Shown here piece by piece: positions 19,304 to 26,934 of a stretch of 28,212 nucleotides of DNA. The stretch's first letter is position 1. Every line of letters begins with the position of its first letter. A program made the translations under genes and the position numbers. The notes under the pieces were generated by a model. That model made no database searches, was not told the DNA's origin, and was given only the letters and a program-made list of their open reading frames with translations. Origin of the DNA: a virus; IMG/VR virus record IMGVR_UViG_3300049617_000230, positions 1-28,212 of that record, one strand, 5' to 3'.

Positions 19304-19990
19304 ATGAAAAGAATGAAGTTAATGGTCCTCGCTGCGGCCTCCCTACTCGTGGGGCCTCTGCGCGGAGAAACATGTGCCCTGGCCAACGAGAAGGCGGCGG
19401 GCAAGCCGGCCGATTACTGGAAGCGTAAAACCGCCATGGCGATCGGCAAGCCCGAGCTCGCCGACGCCAGCGACGATGACCTGGAAAAGGCGCACGACGC
19501 TCACATGGCGGCGATGTCGATGGCCAACGATGAGGAGGATGCGACCACGACGCCGGCGCCCGCCCTGGCCAATGAGCGCCGTGCGCAACAGAAGGACGAA
19601 ACGGGCCAGGAGCCGCTTCGCCTCGCCAACGAGAAGATCGCGGCGGCGCAAAAGAAGAGCGCCGATCTCTTGATCGCCAACGCCATGACCGAAGGCCGGA
19701 TCCTGGCGGCGACGAAAGCCGATTGGGAGGGACGCTTCGCCAACGACTTCGAGGAAGCGGAAGAAGCGCTGAAGGGCGAGAAGAAGAAGCTCAATACCTC
19801 GGCGCGGTCCGTCGGCCTGGCCAACGACAACAGCGGCGCCCATGTGACCGAAACCGAACGCCGGGGCAAGGTGCAAAGCCTGGTCAACGAAGAGATGACC
19901 AAGAACGGAGGGGATTACGACCTCGCCTTCACCACGGTGCAGCGCCTGCACAAATCGCTCTTCGAACCGAAGCCGGCCGCGAAGAAATAA
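19304..19990 (+). CDS. Scaffold-like protein with repeated LAN(E/D) motifs
   Basis: A 228-residue charged, mostly helical protein rich in Ala, Glu and Lys. Its chief feature is a repeated short motif: ALANE (25-29), SMAND, ALANE (87-91), RLANE, LIANA, RFAND, GLAND and SLVNE, at intervals of about 15-45 residues. Residues 121-165 (LLIANAMTEGRILAATKADW, then NDFEEAEEALKGEK) match the C-terminal module of the protease gene just upstream. That and the position before the capsid gene make a scaffold (Mu Z-type) most likely. The N-terminus (MKRMKLMVLAAASLLVGPLR) looks like a signal peptide, which is odd for a scaffold. It is separated from the protease gene by 31 bp and has an A-rich leader without a clear ribosome-binding site. 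Confidence 0.75.
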   Translation: MKRMKLMVLAAASLLVGPLRGETCALANEKAAGKPADYWKRKTAMAIGKPELADASDDDLEKAHDAHMAAMSMANDEEDATTTPAPALANERRAQQKDETGQEPLRLANEKIAAAQKKSADLLIANAMTEGRILAATKADWEGRFANDFEEAEEALKGEKKKLNTSARSVGLANDNSGAHVTETERRGKVQSLVNEEMTKNGGDYDLAFTTVQRLHKSLFEPKPAAKK

Positions 19991-20035
19991 CCGGCCAGCC
20001 CATCCATCCAGAACCAACCCAGAAAAACTATTCCC

Positions 20036-20425
20036 ATGAAAACTATCACTACCATCAAAAAGAACGCCACGGCCCCGGAAGACCCGCACGCCACGCACGC
20101 GGTGGACAACATCAAAAGCGGCGCCGGTCCCGTCGTCGAGCTGCACGTGCGCGTCCGCTCGCACTACCGGAAGCTGGTCGAATCCAAGGTGCTCGCCGGC
20201 ATCCCGCGCGACCTGGCCGAGGACACCGCGCGGCGCCAGATCGAGCACGATCACGGCGTCGACGTGGTCCGCGCCGTGTTCGAGGCCGCCCAGGTCGACC
20301 GCGAGGACGCGATCGCCACGGCCGGCGTCGCCTCGAATGCCCGGCAGGTACCGATCTCCGATCGGCCGGCGTCTATCCCTGTCGATGTCCGTCTCGACGA
20401 AACCAAACCCGCCTCGGACCTGTAA
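20036..20425 (+). CDS. Hypothetical head-region protein
   Basis: A 129-residue protein between the scaffold-like and cement-like genes, with 45 bp and 30 bp of leader on either side. The N-terminus is polar; the middle (VVELHVRVRSHYRKLVESKV, then LAEDTARRQIEHDHGVDVVR, then AVFEAAQVDRED) is alpha-helical and charged, and the C-terminus is extended with prolines. No family, cysteine or membrane segment is seen, and it has none of the Leu-Ala-Asn motifs of its neighbours. Its location suggests a minor head component. Confidence 0.7.
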   Translation: MKTITTIKKNATAPEDPHATHAVDNIKSGAGPVVELHVRVRSHYRKLVESKVLAGIPRDLAEDTARRQIEHDHGVDVVRAVFEAAQVDREDAIATAGVASNARQVPISDRPASIPVDVRLDETKPASDL

Positions 20426-20455
20426 GCCCGAAGCACCAACCCCAAGGAAAACCCC

Positions 20456-21352
20456 ATGTTACCTCATCTGCTTAGTCTGATGGTTCTACTGGTCGGGCTG
20501 CTGTTCTTCTGGCAGCTGCTCCGAAAAACCCGCTGTATCCGCACTCGCTTCGTTGCCCCGCCGCTGGACCTAGTTCAGCGCGTGCAACTGCGCAAGACGC
20601 GCACCGGCTGGAAAGCCTCGCTCTTCGGCTGGCTCGTCCCGCGCGGCGAGCCGATGTTCCTGGCGAACATCGCGGAAGGCCGGCACAAGGAAGGCAAGAT
20701 CAGCCGGCTTCCGGCCGTCGAGATCCCGCACGCGACGAATGGCACCCGGCTTTATCTCCTGGCCAAGAACACCGGGACGGTGGGCCAGGCGACGATCGCC
20801 GGCGTCGGCGACATCCCGATCGGGATCTTCGGCGACAGCACCGACCGGGGATCGTTCGGCGGAAACACGTTTACCGACCTGACCATTCCGCTGCTCGTTC
20901 AGCTCTTCGGCGCGACGATCGAGACGCAGCTCGTTTCGATCAATAGCAACGTGGCCCTGGGCGACCTGCTGGTTTGCGACGCGAATGGCTATGCCAAGAC
21001 GCTTCCCGCAGACACGGCGGGCTGCTTCTATGTCTTCGGCCGCGCCCTGCAAGCGGGTGTCGCGGGCGACAACATCGAGTTCGACCCGATCCTGCCCAAG
21101 CCCGGCTCGGGCTTCGTGCCGATCTTCGCCGGTGTCATGGCCGCGACGGTGGCCGGCGTCGATGACGTCCTGCCGATCGCCGGGCTCCTCGTAGGCGACT
21201 TCATTGTCGTCACGCTGAACACCCAGCACGGCGCAGAAACGATCACAACGGCACAGGCCGCTGCGGGCCAGATCAACGTCGTGCTTAGCGCGGCGGCCTC
21301 GATCGGCAACACCAAGTACAACGTCGCGGTCTTCCGCGCCGTGAACAGCTAA
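20456..21352 (+). CDS. Capsid cement/decoration-like protein (DUF2190-like) with a membrane-type N-terminus
   Basis: A 298-residue protein. Residues 1-22 are strongly hydrophobic (LLSLMVLLVGLLFFWQLL), followed by an Arg-rich stretch, which is unexpected for a capsid protein. From MFLANIAEG (67-75) on, the sequence is beta-rich: YLLAKNTGTVGQATIAGVGD, SNVALGDLLVCDANGYAK and TAGCFYVFGRALQAGVAGD, similar to DUF2190-type capsid cement proteins (a value passed from 'not controlled' to 'G-x-A-L-x-A'). The end (DVLPIAGLLVGDFIVVTL) forms another small beta domain. Cleavage after Leu-Ala-Asn at 69-71 would remove the hydrophobic part; alternatively translation starts at Met67, although no ribosome-binding site is seen there. 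GGAAAA precedes the first ATG. Confidence 0.65.
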   Translation: MLPHLLSLMVLLVGLLFFWQLLRKTRCIRTRFVAPPLDLVQRVQLRKTRTGWKASLFGWLVPRGEPMFLANIAEGRHKEGKISRLPAVEIPHATNGTRLYLLAKNTGTVGQATIAGVGDIPIGIFGDSTDRGSFGGNTFTDLTIPLLVQLFGATIETQLVSINSNVALGDLLVCDANGYAKTLPADTAGCFYVFGRALQAGVAGDNIEFDPILPKPGSGFVPIFAGVMAATVAGVDDVLPIAGLLVGDFIVVTLNTQHGAETITTAQAAAGQINVVLSAAASIGNTKYNVAVFRAVNS

Positions 21353-21381
21353 CCCCCGAAAGGAGCAAAAACGAAAACCAA

Positions 21382-22464
21382 ATGAAAACGACAGCTACCA
21401 AGCTACCGGATCGGGGACGCACGATGCGTTTGCCGAATAACCACGGTCTCGACCGTAACGCCCTCGTCCTGCCGCCCATCCCGAGCTATTCCGAAGCCGG
21501 CGTGGGCCAGATCTGCCTGGCCAACGAAGCCCTGATGACGGATGAGACGTTCAGCGTTCCGCTGACCTACTATTCCGTCGGCTACAGGGACCCGGAAAAC
21601 AACCAGGCCCTGGTGAACTTCCTTTCGCCCGATGTTCAGGTCGGCCGGCTCTTCGAGTTCAAGCAGCACAATAACGCGGAAGAGTTCTACACCGAGGCGG
21701 ACGACATCCGCGCGATCGGCGCCGAGTTCAAGCGCATCGATTACTCGGGCTCGACCCAGTTCAACAATACGTTGAACAAGGGCCTCGGCTTCCGCTACGA
21801 CATGGACTATGTGTCCCGGTTGGGCGTGAGCCAGGGGACCTACCTGGAGGACCCGACGGTGTTTCAGCAGCGGATCGTGGCGAAGATCCTGCGCCGGCTC
21901 TGGAGAAACGAGGCGGTGCGCACGGTGACCATGGCGGTCGCCGCAGCGGTGAACACCAATGTGACCTGGTCGGCGGCGACGGGAGAAGGCCCCTACGTCT
22001 ATCCCGATCCCGAGGGCGATGTGATGGCGGCGGCGGATGCGGCCCAGCTCGTGCAGGGCATCTATCCCAACCGGCTCCTCTACGCGAAGGACGCGTGGAC
22101 GAAGCGGTTCAAGGGTCTCGGCCTGGATGGCAATGCGGCCCGGTTCGGCAGCCGGTCCCTCACTCCCCAGCAGGTCGCGGACATCACCACGTTCGACTCG
22201 GCGATGATCAGCCGGTCGGTGTACCAGGCGAGCTCGGCCTCGAAGGCGCGGCTGCTCTCCAACCTGGTTCTGATGTTCCTGGCCATGGATGGCGTGGATC
22301 AGGACGACCCCACCAACTTCAAGCGTTTCACGACGCCGACGGAGTCGGGCCCCTACCGCGTGTACGTCAATAATTACGGCAAGTTCGTCGACATCTTTGT
22401 CGAGCTCTACAGCCGGATTGTGGCGACCAGCACGATCGGTGTGGCCTCCCTCACGGTGAGCTAA
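21382..22464 (+). CDS. Major capsid protein
   Basis: A 360-residue protein in the position of the major head protein, behind scaffold and cement genes and followed by a terminator-like hairpin. The N-terminal 48 residues are polar and flexible and end in QICLANEAL; the fold starts with TFSVPLTYYSVGYRDPEN, FEFKQHNNAEEFYTEADDI, AIGAEFKRIDYSGSTQF and KGLGFRYDMDYV, and continues with AAADAAQLVQGIYPNRLLYA and GPYRVYVNNYGKFVDIFVEL. This is typical of HK97-fold major capsid proteins from Mu-like phages, although it is diverged from Mu T. A Leu-Ala-Asn-Glu at 46-49, between the loose N-terminus and the fold, is exactly where a maturation cut would be expected. It has an A-rich leader. Confidence 0.85.
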   Translation: MKTTATKLPDRGRTMRLPNNHGLDRNALVLPPIPSYSEAGVGQICLANEALMTDETFSVPLTYYSVGYRDPENNQALVNFLSPDVQVGRLFEFKQHNNAEEFYTEADDIRAIGAEFKRIDYSGSTQFNNTLNKGLGFRYDMDYVSRLGVSQGTYLEDPTVFQQRIVAKILRRLWRNEAVRTVTMAVAAAVNTNVTWSAATGEGPYVYPDPEGDVMAAADAAQLVQGIYPNRLLYAKDAWTKRFKGLGLDGNAARFGSRSLTPQQVADITTFDSAMISRSVYQASSASKARLLSNLVLMFLAMDGVDQDDPTNFKRFTTPTESGPYRVYVNNYGKFVDIFVELYSRIVATSTIGVASLTVS

Positions 22465-22486
22465 AGCCAACCAGGCGATTCAACCC

Positions 22487-22518
22487 GAAAGCCCCGCCCC
22501 CGCACGTGCGGGGCTTTC
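22487..22518 (+). terminator. Terminator-like hairpin after the major capsid gene
   Basis: An 11-bp perfect stem (GAAAGCCCCGC ... GCGGGGCTTTC) encloses a 10-base loop, 22 bases after the capsid stop; only a short TTT tract follows. Inside it lies a second perfect palindrome, CCCCGCACGTGCGGGG (22498-22513), which competes with the main stem. It probably lowers transcription beyond the capsid gene, or protects the capsid mRNA 3' end. Confidence 0.7.
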
Positions 22519-22545
22519 CCTTGAATCTCCACTTCTTCGACCACG

Positions 22546-23019
22546 ATGCCCCAACCTTCCGAACCCTGGATCACGCTGCAGGCGACCGATCTCAACGATT
22601 ACCTCGTTGGGGCGCAGGCGACCGCTATGCGCACGGCCGCGCTCGCGCCGGGCCAGGCGGATACGTTCACGGCCGTGATGACCGACGTCGTCAACCGGGT
22701 GCGCAGCGAGATCCGCAGCAATATCCGCAACCTGGTCAGCCAGACGCCGCTGAGCATCCCGCCCGATCTCAAGTCGCCGACCATGGCGCTCCTGGTCGAG
22801 GCGATTTCCCTGCGCATCCCACAGCTGAAGCTGAGCGACGACCAGAAGAAGGCGGCCGATAATGCCCGCTCGTACCTGGTCCGCGTCGCCCGGGGTGAGG
22901 TCGTGATCACCATGCCGCCGGACCCGATGGTGCCGGACGACCAGGAACGCGGCGCGCCGATCACCGTCATTCACGCCGACCGGCGCCGCTACACGCACCG
23001 GCAAATGAGGGGGCTATGA
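22546..23019 (+). CDS. Mu gp36-like (DUF1320) head-tail connector protein
   Basis: A 157-residue, mostly helical protein: WITLQATDLNDYLVGAQATA, FTAVMTDVVNRVRSEIRSNI, PTMALLVEAISLRIPQLKL, and KAADNARSYLVRVARGEVVI. The opening aspartate-leucine, the row of helices and the closing L-x-R-x-A-x-GE-V are those of gp36/DUF1320-type proteins, which sit at the head-tail junction. In Mu this gene follows the capsid gene, as here. Its stop overlaps the next ATG. Confidence 0.8.
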   Translation: MPQPSEPWITLQATDLNDYLVGAQATAMRTAALAPGQADTFTAVMTDVVNRVRSEIRSNIRNLVSQTPLSIPPDLKSPTMALLVEAISLRIPQLKLSDDQKKAADNARSYLVRVARGEVVITMPPDPMVPDDQERGAPITVIHADRRRYTHRQMRGL

Positions 23020-24005
23020 CGACCGAAGAACCGATCCCGGATGACGTCGCGACGAAGTTCCTTCGCGACAAAAACGTCGTAGGGACTGGCTTAAGCTCGG
23101 CGCAGCTGAGTCGGCTTCCGGCCGCCTGGCGCGCCCGGTCGTTTTTTTCCGCCCGGGTGGTGAACGCGCAGATCGTTCAGGATTTTTGGAACGGTGTTTA
23201 TTCCATCGTTGCCGGAGAGACGAACCTGGCGACCGAGCGGGTGAAGCTCAAAGACATGCTCGACACGATCGAGTACCGCCCCGGCGCCGGCGCGGCCGGA
23301 GGCCTGCGCGACCTGGGCAGCAACCGGCGCCTGAACCTGATGCTCAATACGAACGTGTCGATGGCGCGCGGGTTCGGCCAGTTCCTGCAGGCGAACACGG
23401 AAGGCGCGCTGATGGCCTTCCCGGCACAGGAGCTCGTCCGGTTCGAGGCGCGCGTGGTGCCGCGTGAATGGTTCGAGATCTGGGACGAGGCTGCCGACGA
23501 GCTGGGCGACGAGACGAGCGCGACCGACGCGGGCGAGACGGGCCGGATGGTCGCCCTGGTGAACGACCCTATCTGGCTGGAAATCTCCGATTTCGATCAG
23601 CCCTATCCGCCCTTCAAGTTCAATTCCGGGATGGGCGTGCGCCCGATCGATTACGACGAGGCGGTCGCCCTCGGCGTGATGGATGCCGACGATCCCGCCC
23701 CGGAGCCGGACCAGGACCGCGATTTCAACGACGGCCTGGCGGCGAGCGTGGAGGGTTTGTCATCGGACCTGGTCCAGGTGCTGGAGCAGGATCTCTCCGA
23801 CGTGGCCCAGCTCGTCGAGGATAAGCTCGTTTTTAAGGCGCCCAAGCCCGCGCCCACACCGGATAAGCCTCTGGCCAACGCGGACGCGCTACGGGCGCGT
23901 GCGGAGCGAAATCTGGCCCTCCTGGCGAACATGGGCATCCCGCCGCTGCGCCGACTCGCCAATCGGCGGCTGGCCGAGGTCGACCAACTCCTGGAGACGA
24001 CATGA
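23016..24005 (+). CDS. Phage minor head / morphogenesis protein (Mu F-like part)
   Basis: A 329-residue protein. The middle (RRLNLMLNTNVSMARGFGQF, then ALMAFPAQELVRFEARVVPR, EWFEIWDEAADELGD) matches the TN-x-x-MA-x-G, PA-x-EL-x-R and PR-x-W pattern of head-morphogenesis proteins I associate with the C-terminal half of Mu F. FKFNSGMGVRPIDYDEAVAL follows. The C-terminus has three Leu-Ala-Asn tripeptides in 31 residues (286, 303 and 314). In Mu, F lies between portal and protease; here the F-like protein is downstream of gp36, a clear rearrangement. It is joined to the genes on both sides by ATGA overlaps. Confidence 0.7.
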   Translation: MTTEEPIPDDVATKFLRDKNVVGTGLSSAQLSRLPAAWRARSFFSARVVNAQIVQDFWNGVYSIVAGETNLATERVKLKDMLDTIEYRPGAGAAGGLRDLGSNRRLNLMLNTNVSMARGFGQFLQANTEGALMAFPAQELVRFEARVVPREWFEIWDEAADELGDETSATDAGETGRMVALVNDPIWLEISDFDQPYPPFKFNSGMGVRPIDYDEAVALGVMDADDPAPEPDQDRDFNDGLAASVEGLSSDLVQVLEQDLSDVAQLVEDKLVFKAPKPAPTPDKPLANADALRARAERNLALLANMGIPPLRRLANRRLAEVDQLLETT

Positions 24006-24637
24006 GCGTGGCCATGACCTTCAGCGAAAATGCGACGCCGGTCATGCGCGGGCTGAAGCAGGCGGCCAACAGCAAGGCGGCGAAGCAGGCCGTCGGCATG
24101 GGCTTGACGCGCGTGGTCGGCGACCATCTGCGCGCGAAGGACCTGGAGCCGAACAAGCAGGGCTGGCCGAAGACCCATTTCTACGCCACGGCCGCGCAGA
24201 GCATCACGGCGCCGGAGGTCGACGGCAACACGGTTTCCATCTCGATCACGCAGACCGGTTTTCGCCAGCGTTACCTGGGCGGGGACATTGATCCGATCGG
24301 CGGCCGCAAGTTCCTCACCATCCCGGGCAACGCCGTCGGCTACGGCAAGCGGGCGCTGGAGTTCGACGGCCTCAAGTTTGCCTTCGCCCAGGACGAGAAC
24401 GGCGAGTTGCACCCGGCCCTGGTGAGCACCGAGGCCTTCCAGGAACGGGGCACGGTGCGCAATCGCCGGGGCATGGGACCGAAACCTCCCTTCGGCCCGG
24501 ATACGGTCGTCTACTGGCTTTACCGGCATGTGCACCAGGACGGCGACCCGAGCGTGCTGCCGACGCCCGAGGAGATCGCCGCCGCCGCGCAGCAGGCGCT
24601 TTCCATTTACCTGCGCCGGGAGGCGCGGCCGCGATGA
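24002..24637 (+). CDS. Tail/head completion protein
   Basis: A 211-residue protein overlapping both neighbours by 4 nt. Features: GLTRVVGDHLRAKDLEPNKQ, WPKTHFYATAAQSITAPEVD, VSISITQTGFRQRYLGGDID, PIGGRKFLTIPG and YGKRALEFDGLKFAF. The helix-plus-sheet order and the R-x-L-GG-x-I-x-P segment suit a tail-completion or HK97-gp10-type protein of Mu-like phages. Such proteins join the tail to the head. I cannot name the exact family; the assignment is by pattern and position between connector and tail-terminator candidates. Confidence 0.65.
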   Translation: MSVAMTFSENATPVMRGLKQAANSKAAKQAVGMGLTRVVGDHLRAKDLEPNKQGWPKTHFYATAAQSITAPEVDGNTVSISITQTGFRQRYLGGDIDPIGGRKFLTIPGNAVGYGKRALEFDGLKFAFAQDENGELHPALVSTEAFQERGTVRNRRGMGPKPPFGPDTVVYWLYRHVHQDGDPSVLPTPEEIAAAAQQALSIYLRREARPR

Positions 24638-25434
24638 GCGCGCCCTTCGATTTCAAGTCGCTCGCCGACGACGCGCGCGACGAGCTCTTGGCCGATCCTA
24701 TCCTGGCGGCGATCCCGTCGACCTCCGGCTCGGCGATCGTGACGAGCGACGATCCCAAGGACATCGATACCGAGATCCAGAACAAGCTGAACCAGATCGG
24801 CCTGGGCATCCTGGTCCTGCAGCCGGCCCTGCACGTGACCAAGCCGGTGAAGCGCGGGCCGTACTTCGACAAGATCTATGTCGTCGTCAAGATCTACGAG
24901 AACCCGACGGTCAATCGCGACCGCGAGAATTACGTCACCTCGGGCCAGGTGGGCGGCATCGTCTGCGGGATCCTGCACGGGTTCTTCCCGCCGAGCGTCA
25001 ACGAGAGCTACTACGTCGTCGAATCGATCCCGGTCGTCGACGCGGACTACAACGTCTGGCAGGTGACACTCGCGACGGCCGCCGGCATTGCCTACGCGCG
25101 GCCGGCAATCGCGCCCCTGGTCGCCACGCCGTCGGCGCCGGGCGGCGGCAATGTCGTCCTTTCCTGCGCCACGCCGGGGGCGGCGATCTTCTACACGCTC
25201 GACGGGACCTACCCGAGCCCGAGCAACCCTTCCTCGCATCTTTTTGTCCAAGCGCAATCGATCACCACCGACGACGGCTCGGTGATCACGACCGATGCCG
25301 GCACGGTGATCGTCACCGGCAACGGCTACGCGCTTTCGCAGCTCAATATCGCCCCCGGCACCTTGCTGCGCGCCCGCGCCTGGCTGGCCGGTTACGCGCC
25401 GACCACCCCACCCGAAATCAACGTCCAGTACTAA
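24634..25434 (+). CDS. Tail terminator-like protein with C-terminal chitobiase-type Ig domain
   Basis: A 266-residue protein. Residues 1-155 (YFDKIYVVVKIYENPTVNRD, then VTSGQVGGIVCGILHGFFPP, then VNESYYVVESIPVVDADYN) fit a small tail-terminator or tail-tube-capping protein. Residues about 160-262 are a different domain: GAAIFYTLDGTYPSPSNPSS and LLRARAWLAGYAPTTPPE are hallmarks of the chitobiase/beta-hexosaminidase C-terminal Ig-like domain (CHB_HEX_C type). Attached Ig-like domains often decorate phage tails and bind sugars weakly. It overlaps the preceding gene by ATGA; a clear 18-bp gap then separates the tail-tube candidate. Confidence 0.75.
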   Translation: MSAPFDFKSLADDARDELLADPILAAIPSTSGSAIVTSDDPKDIDTEIQNKLNQIGLGILVLQPALHVTKPVKRGPYFDKIYVVVKIYENPTVNRDRENYVTSGQVGGIVCGILHGFFPPSVNESYYVVESIPVVDADYNVWQVTLATAAGIAYARPAIAPLVATPSAPGGGNVVLSCATPGAAIFYTLDGTYPSPSNPSSHLFVQAQSITTDDGSVITTDAGTVIVTGNGYALSQLNIAPGTLLRARAWLAGYAPTTPPEINVQY

Positions 25435-25452
25435 CCCACCCCACCCATCCTC

Positions 25453-26913
25453 ATGATCCCAACCATCGATCGCACGACAGTCATCAAGGGCCCCGCCCTG
25501 GTCACCCGCAACCAGGTGACATATCTCGTTTCCACCGGCATCAAGGTCACTCCCGTGAAGGAAACCTTCCAGTTGAGAAGCTCCTCGATCGGCACCTACA
25601 CGCGGCGTCGAAAGAACACTTCGATAAAGATATCCTATACGCCGGATGGGCGGATCGCGGCGGACCTGATCGGCGACACCTACGGCGCCTACGCCACCAT
25701 GCTGCCCGGCACCTCGATCTTTGGCGCGACGGATACGCCGCTCTATATCCAGACGCTGAACAACCAGAACCTGAAGTTCACGTTTCCCTGCACGGCCCAG
25801 ACCAAGATCCCGCAGTTCATGGCCGACCCGACGAAGACCGCGATCGGCGAGATGGAGTTCACCGCGATTCGCGGGCGCAACGTGGCGGTGACCGACCCGA
25901 ACGGCCTGGTGCAGATCACCGCGTCGACCTACTCAGTGCCCTCGGGCACGGTGACCGGCGCGACCAACGCCAACCCAACCGTCATCACCACGGCGGCCGC
26001 GCATCTTCTCGCCGTCGGCGACAAGGTGACGATCTCGGGCGTGGGCGGGAACACAAACGCGAACGGCACGTTTACGGTGGCGACGGTGCCGAGCGCAACC
26101 ACCTTCACGCTCTACCAGCTCGGGACGACCACGCCGATCGCGGGCAATGCCGCGTTCTCGGCCAACGGCGCATTCATCCGCGCCAATACCGGCGACGCGC
26201 TCAATAACAGCGACGTCATCACCAGCCCGTTCAATTCCTCGTGGGCGACGACGGTGCCGACCGGGACGATCACCGAGACCAGCGACGCGACACCCGACGT
26301 CATCACCACGGAGGCCGCGCACGGCCTGGAGGTCAACGACAAGGTGACCATCGCTGGCGTCCTGGGCGATACGGCCGTCAACGGGACGTTCTTCGTTTTG
26401 ACCACGCCGACGGCGGAGACGTTCACCATCTCAGAAACGCAGGGCGGGGCGGCGATCGCCGGCGCGGGCGCCTATACCAGCGGCGGGACGTTCACGCGCG
26501 CGAACGTCTGGGACAGCTTCGACACGGAGGACGGGTTCACGCTCGACTTCCAGCTGACCCTGAAGACCAAGCGGAGCTCCAATAACGGGATCTACGACAT
26601 GGAGTTCTCGGACCTGACCGTGACCGCGACGGCAAAGGCGATCGGCATGGCCGAGAGCGACGTGCTCGCCGCGATGAACATCCAGGGCTCGAACGCGCAG
26701 ATCGGCGCGGACGACAGCGTCGGCGCGCAGAACCTGAACCTGATCGGCACCGGCCTTTACGCCCGGGTCTACAACGCGGCGATGGATGAGGGCGCGTTCA
26801 ACTTCGACGCGGACAACAACCGCATCGATGCGCTCAAGTGGTCGGCCACGCGCAGCCTGGTCAATAACGCGCTTCAGCCGCTCTTCGCCATCAGCACCAC
26901 GCCGATCGACTAA
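25453..26913 (+). CDS. Tail tube candidate with two inserted beta repeats
   Basis: A 486-residue protein. The tube-like part is residues 1-160 and 355-486: KITSYTP-type strands (SIKISYTPDGRIAADLIGD), TLNNQNLKFTFPCTAQTKIP, and later GFTLDFQLTLKTKRSSNNGI. Two repeats of about 81 residues are set between them, 165-245 and 271-351, each with VITT-x-AAH, V-x-DKVTI-x-GV, NGTF-x-V, TFT and I-x-A-x-A-x-F-x-RAN. They are typical of small Ig-like or beta-sandwich domains on tail surfaces. The repeats are also alike at DNA level (GTCATCACCACGG in both). No sheath gene precedes it. It has no clear ribosome-binding site ahead of the ATG. Confidence 0.7.
   Translation: MIPTIDRTTVIKGPALVTRNQVTYLVSTGIKVTPVKETFQLRSSSIGTYTRRRKNTSIKISYTPDGRIAADLIGDTYGAYATMLPGTSIFGATDTPLYIQTLNNQNLKFTFPCTAQTKIPQFMADPTKTAIGEMEFTAIRGRNVAVTDPNGLVQITASTYSVPSGTVTGATNANPTVITTAAAHLLAVGDKVTISGVGGNTNANGTFTVATVPSATTFTLYQLGTTTPIAGNAAFSANGAFIRANTGDALNNSDVITSPFNSSWATTVPTGTITETSDATPDVITTEAAHGLEVNDKVTIAGVLGDTAVNGTFFVLTTPTAETFTISETQGGAAIAGAGAYTSGGTFTRANVWDSFDTEDGFTLDFQLTLKTKRSSNNGIYDMEFSDLTVTATAKAIGMAESDVLAAMNIQGSNAQIGADDSVGAQNLNLIGTGLYARVYNAAMDEGAFNFDADNNRIDALKWSATRSLVNNALQPLFAISTTPID
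25945..26187 (+). repeat. Tail-tube inserted repeat, copy 1
   Basis: Codes for residues 165-245 (GTVTGATNANPTVITT to IRAN) of the tail-tube candidate. The copy at 26263-26505 is 318 bp downstream and shares the VITT, AAH, DKVTI, NGTF and RAN landmarks in order. Confidence 0.7.
26263..26505 (+). repeat. Tail-tube inserted repeat, copy 2
   Basis: Codes for residues 271-351 (GTITETSDATPDVITT to TRAN). Same landmarks as copy 1 with a different sequence in the loops, so the duplication is not recent. Confidence 0.7.
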
Positions 26914-26934
26914 GCCGTCAGCCCGACATGAATC

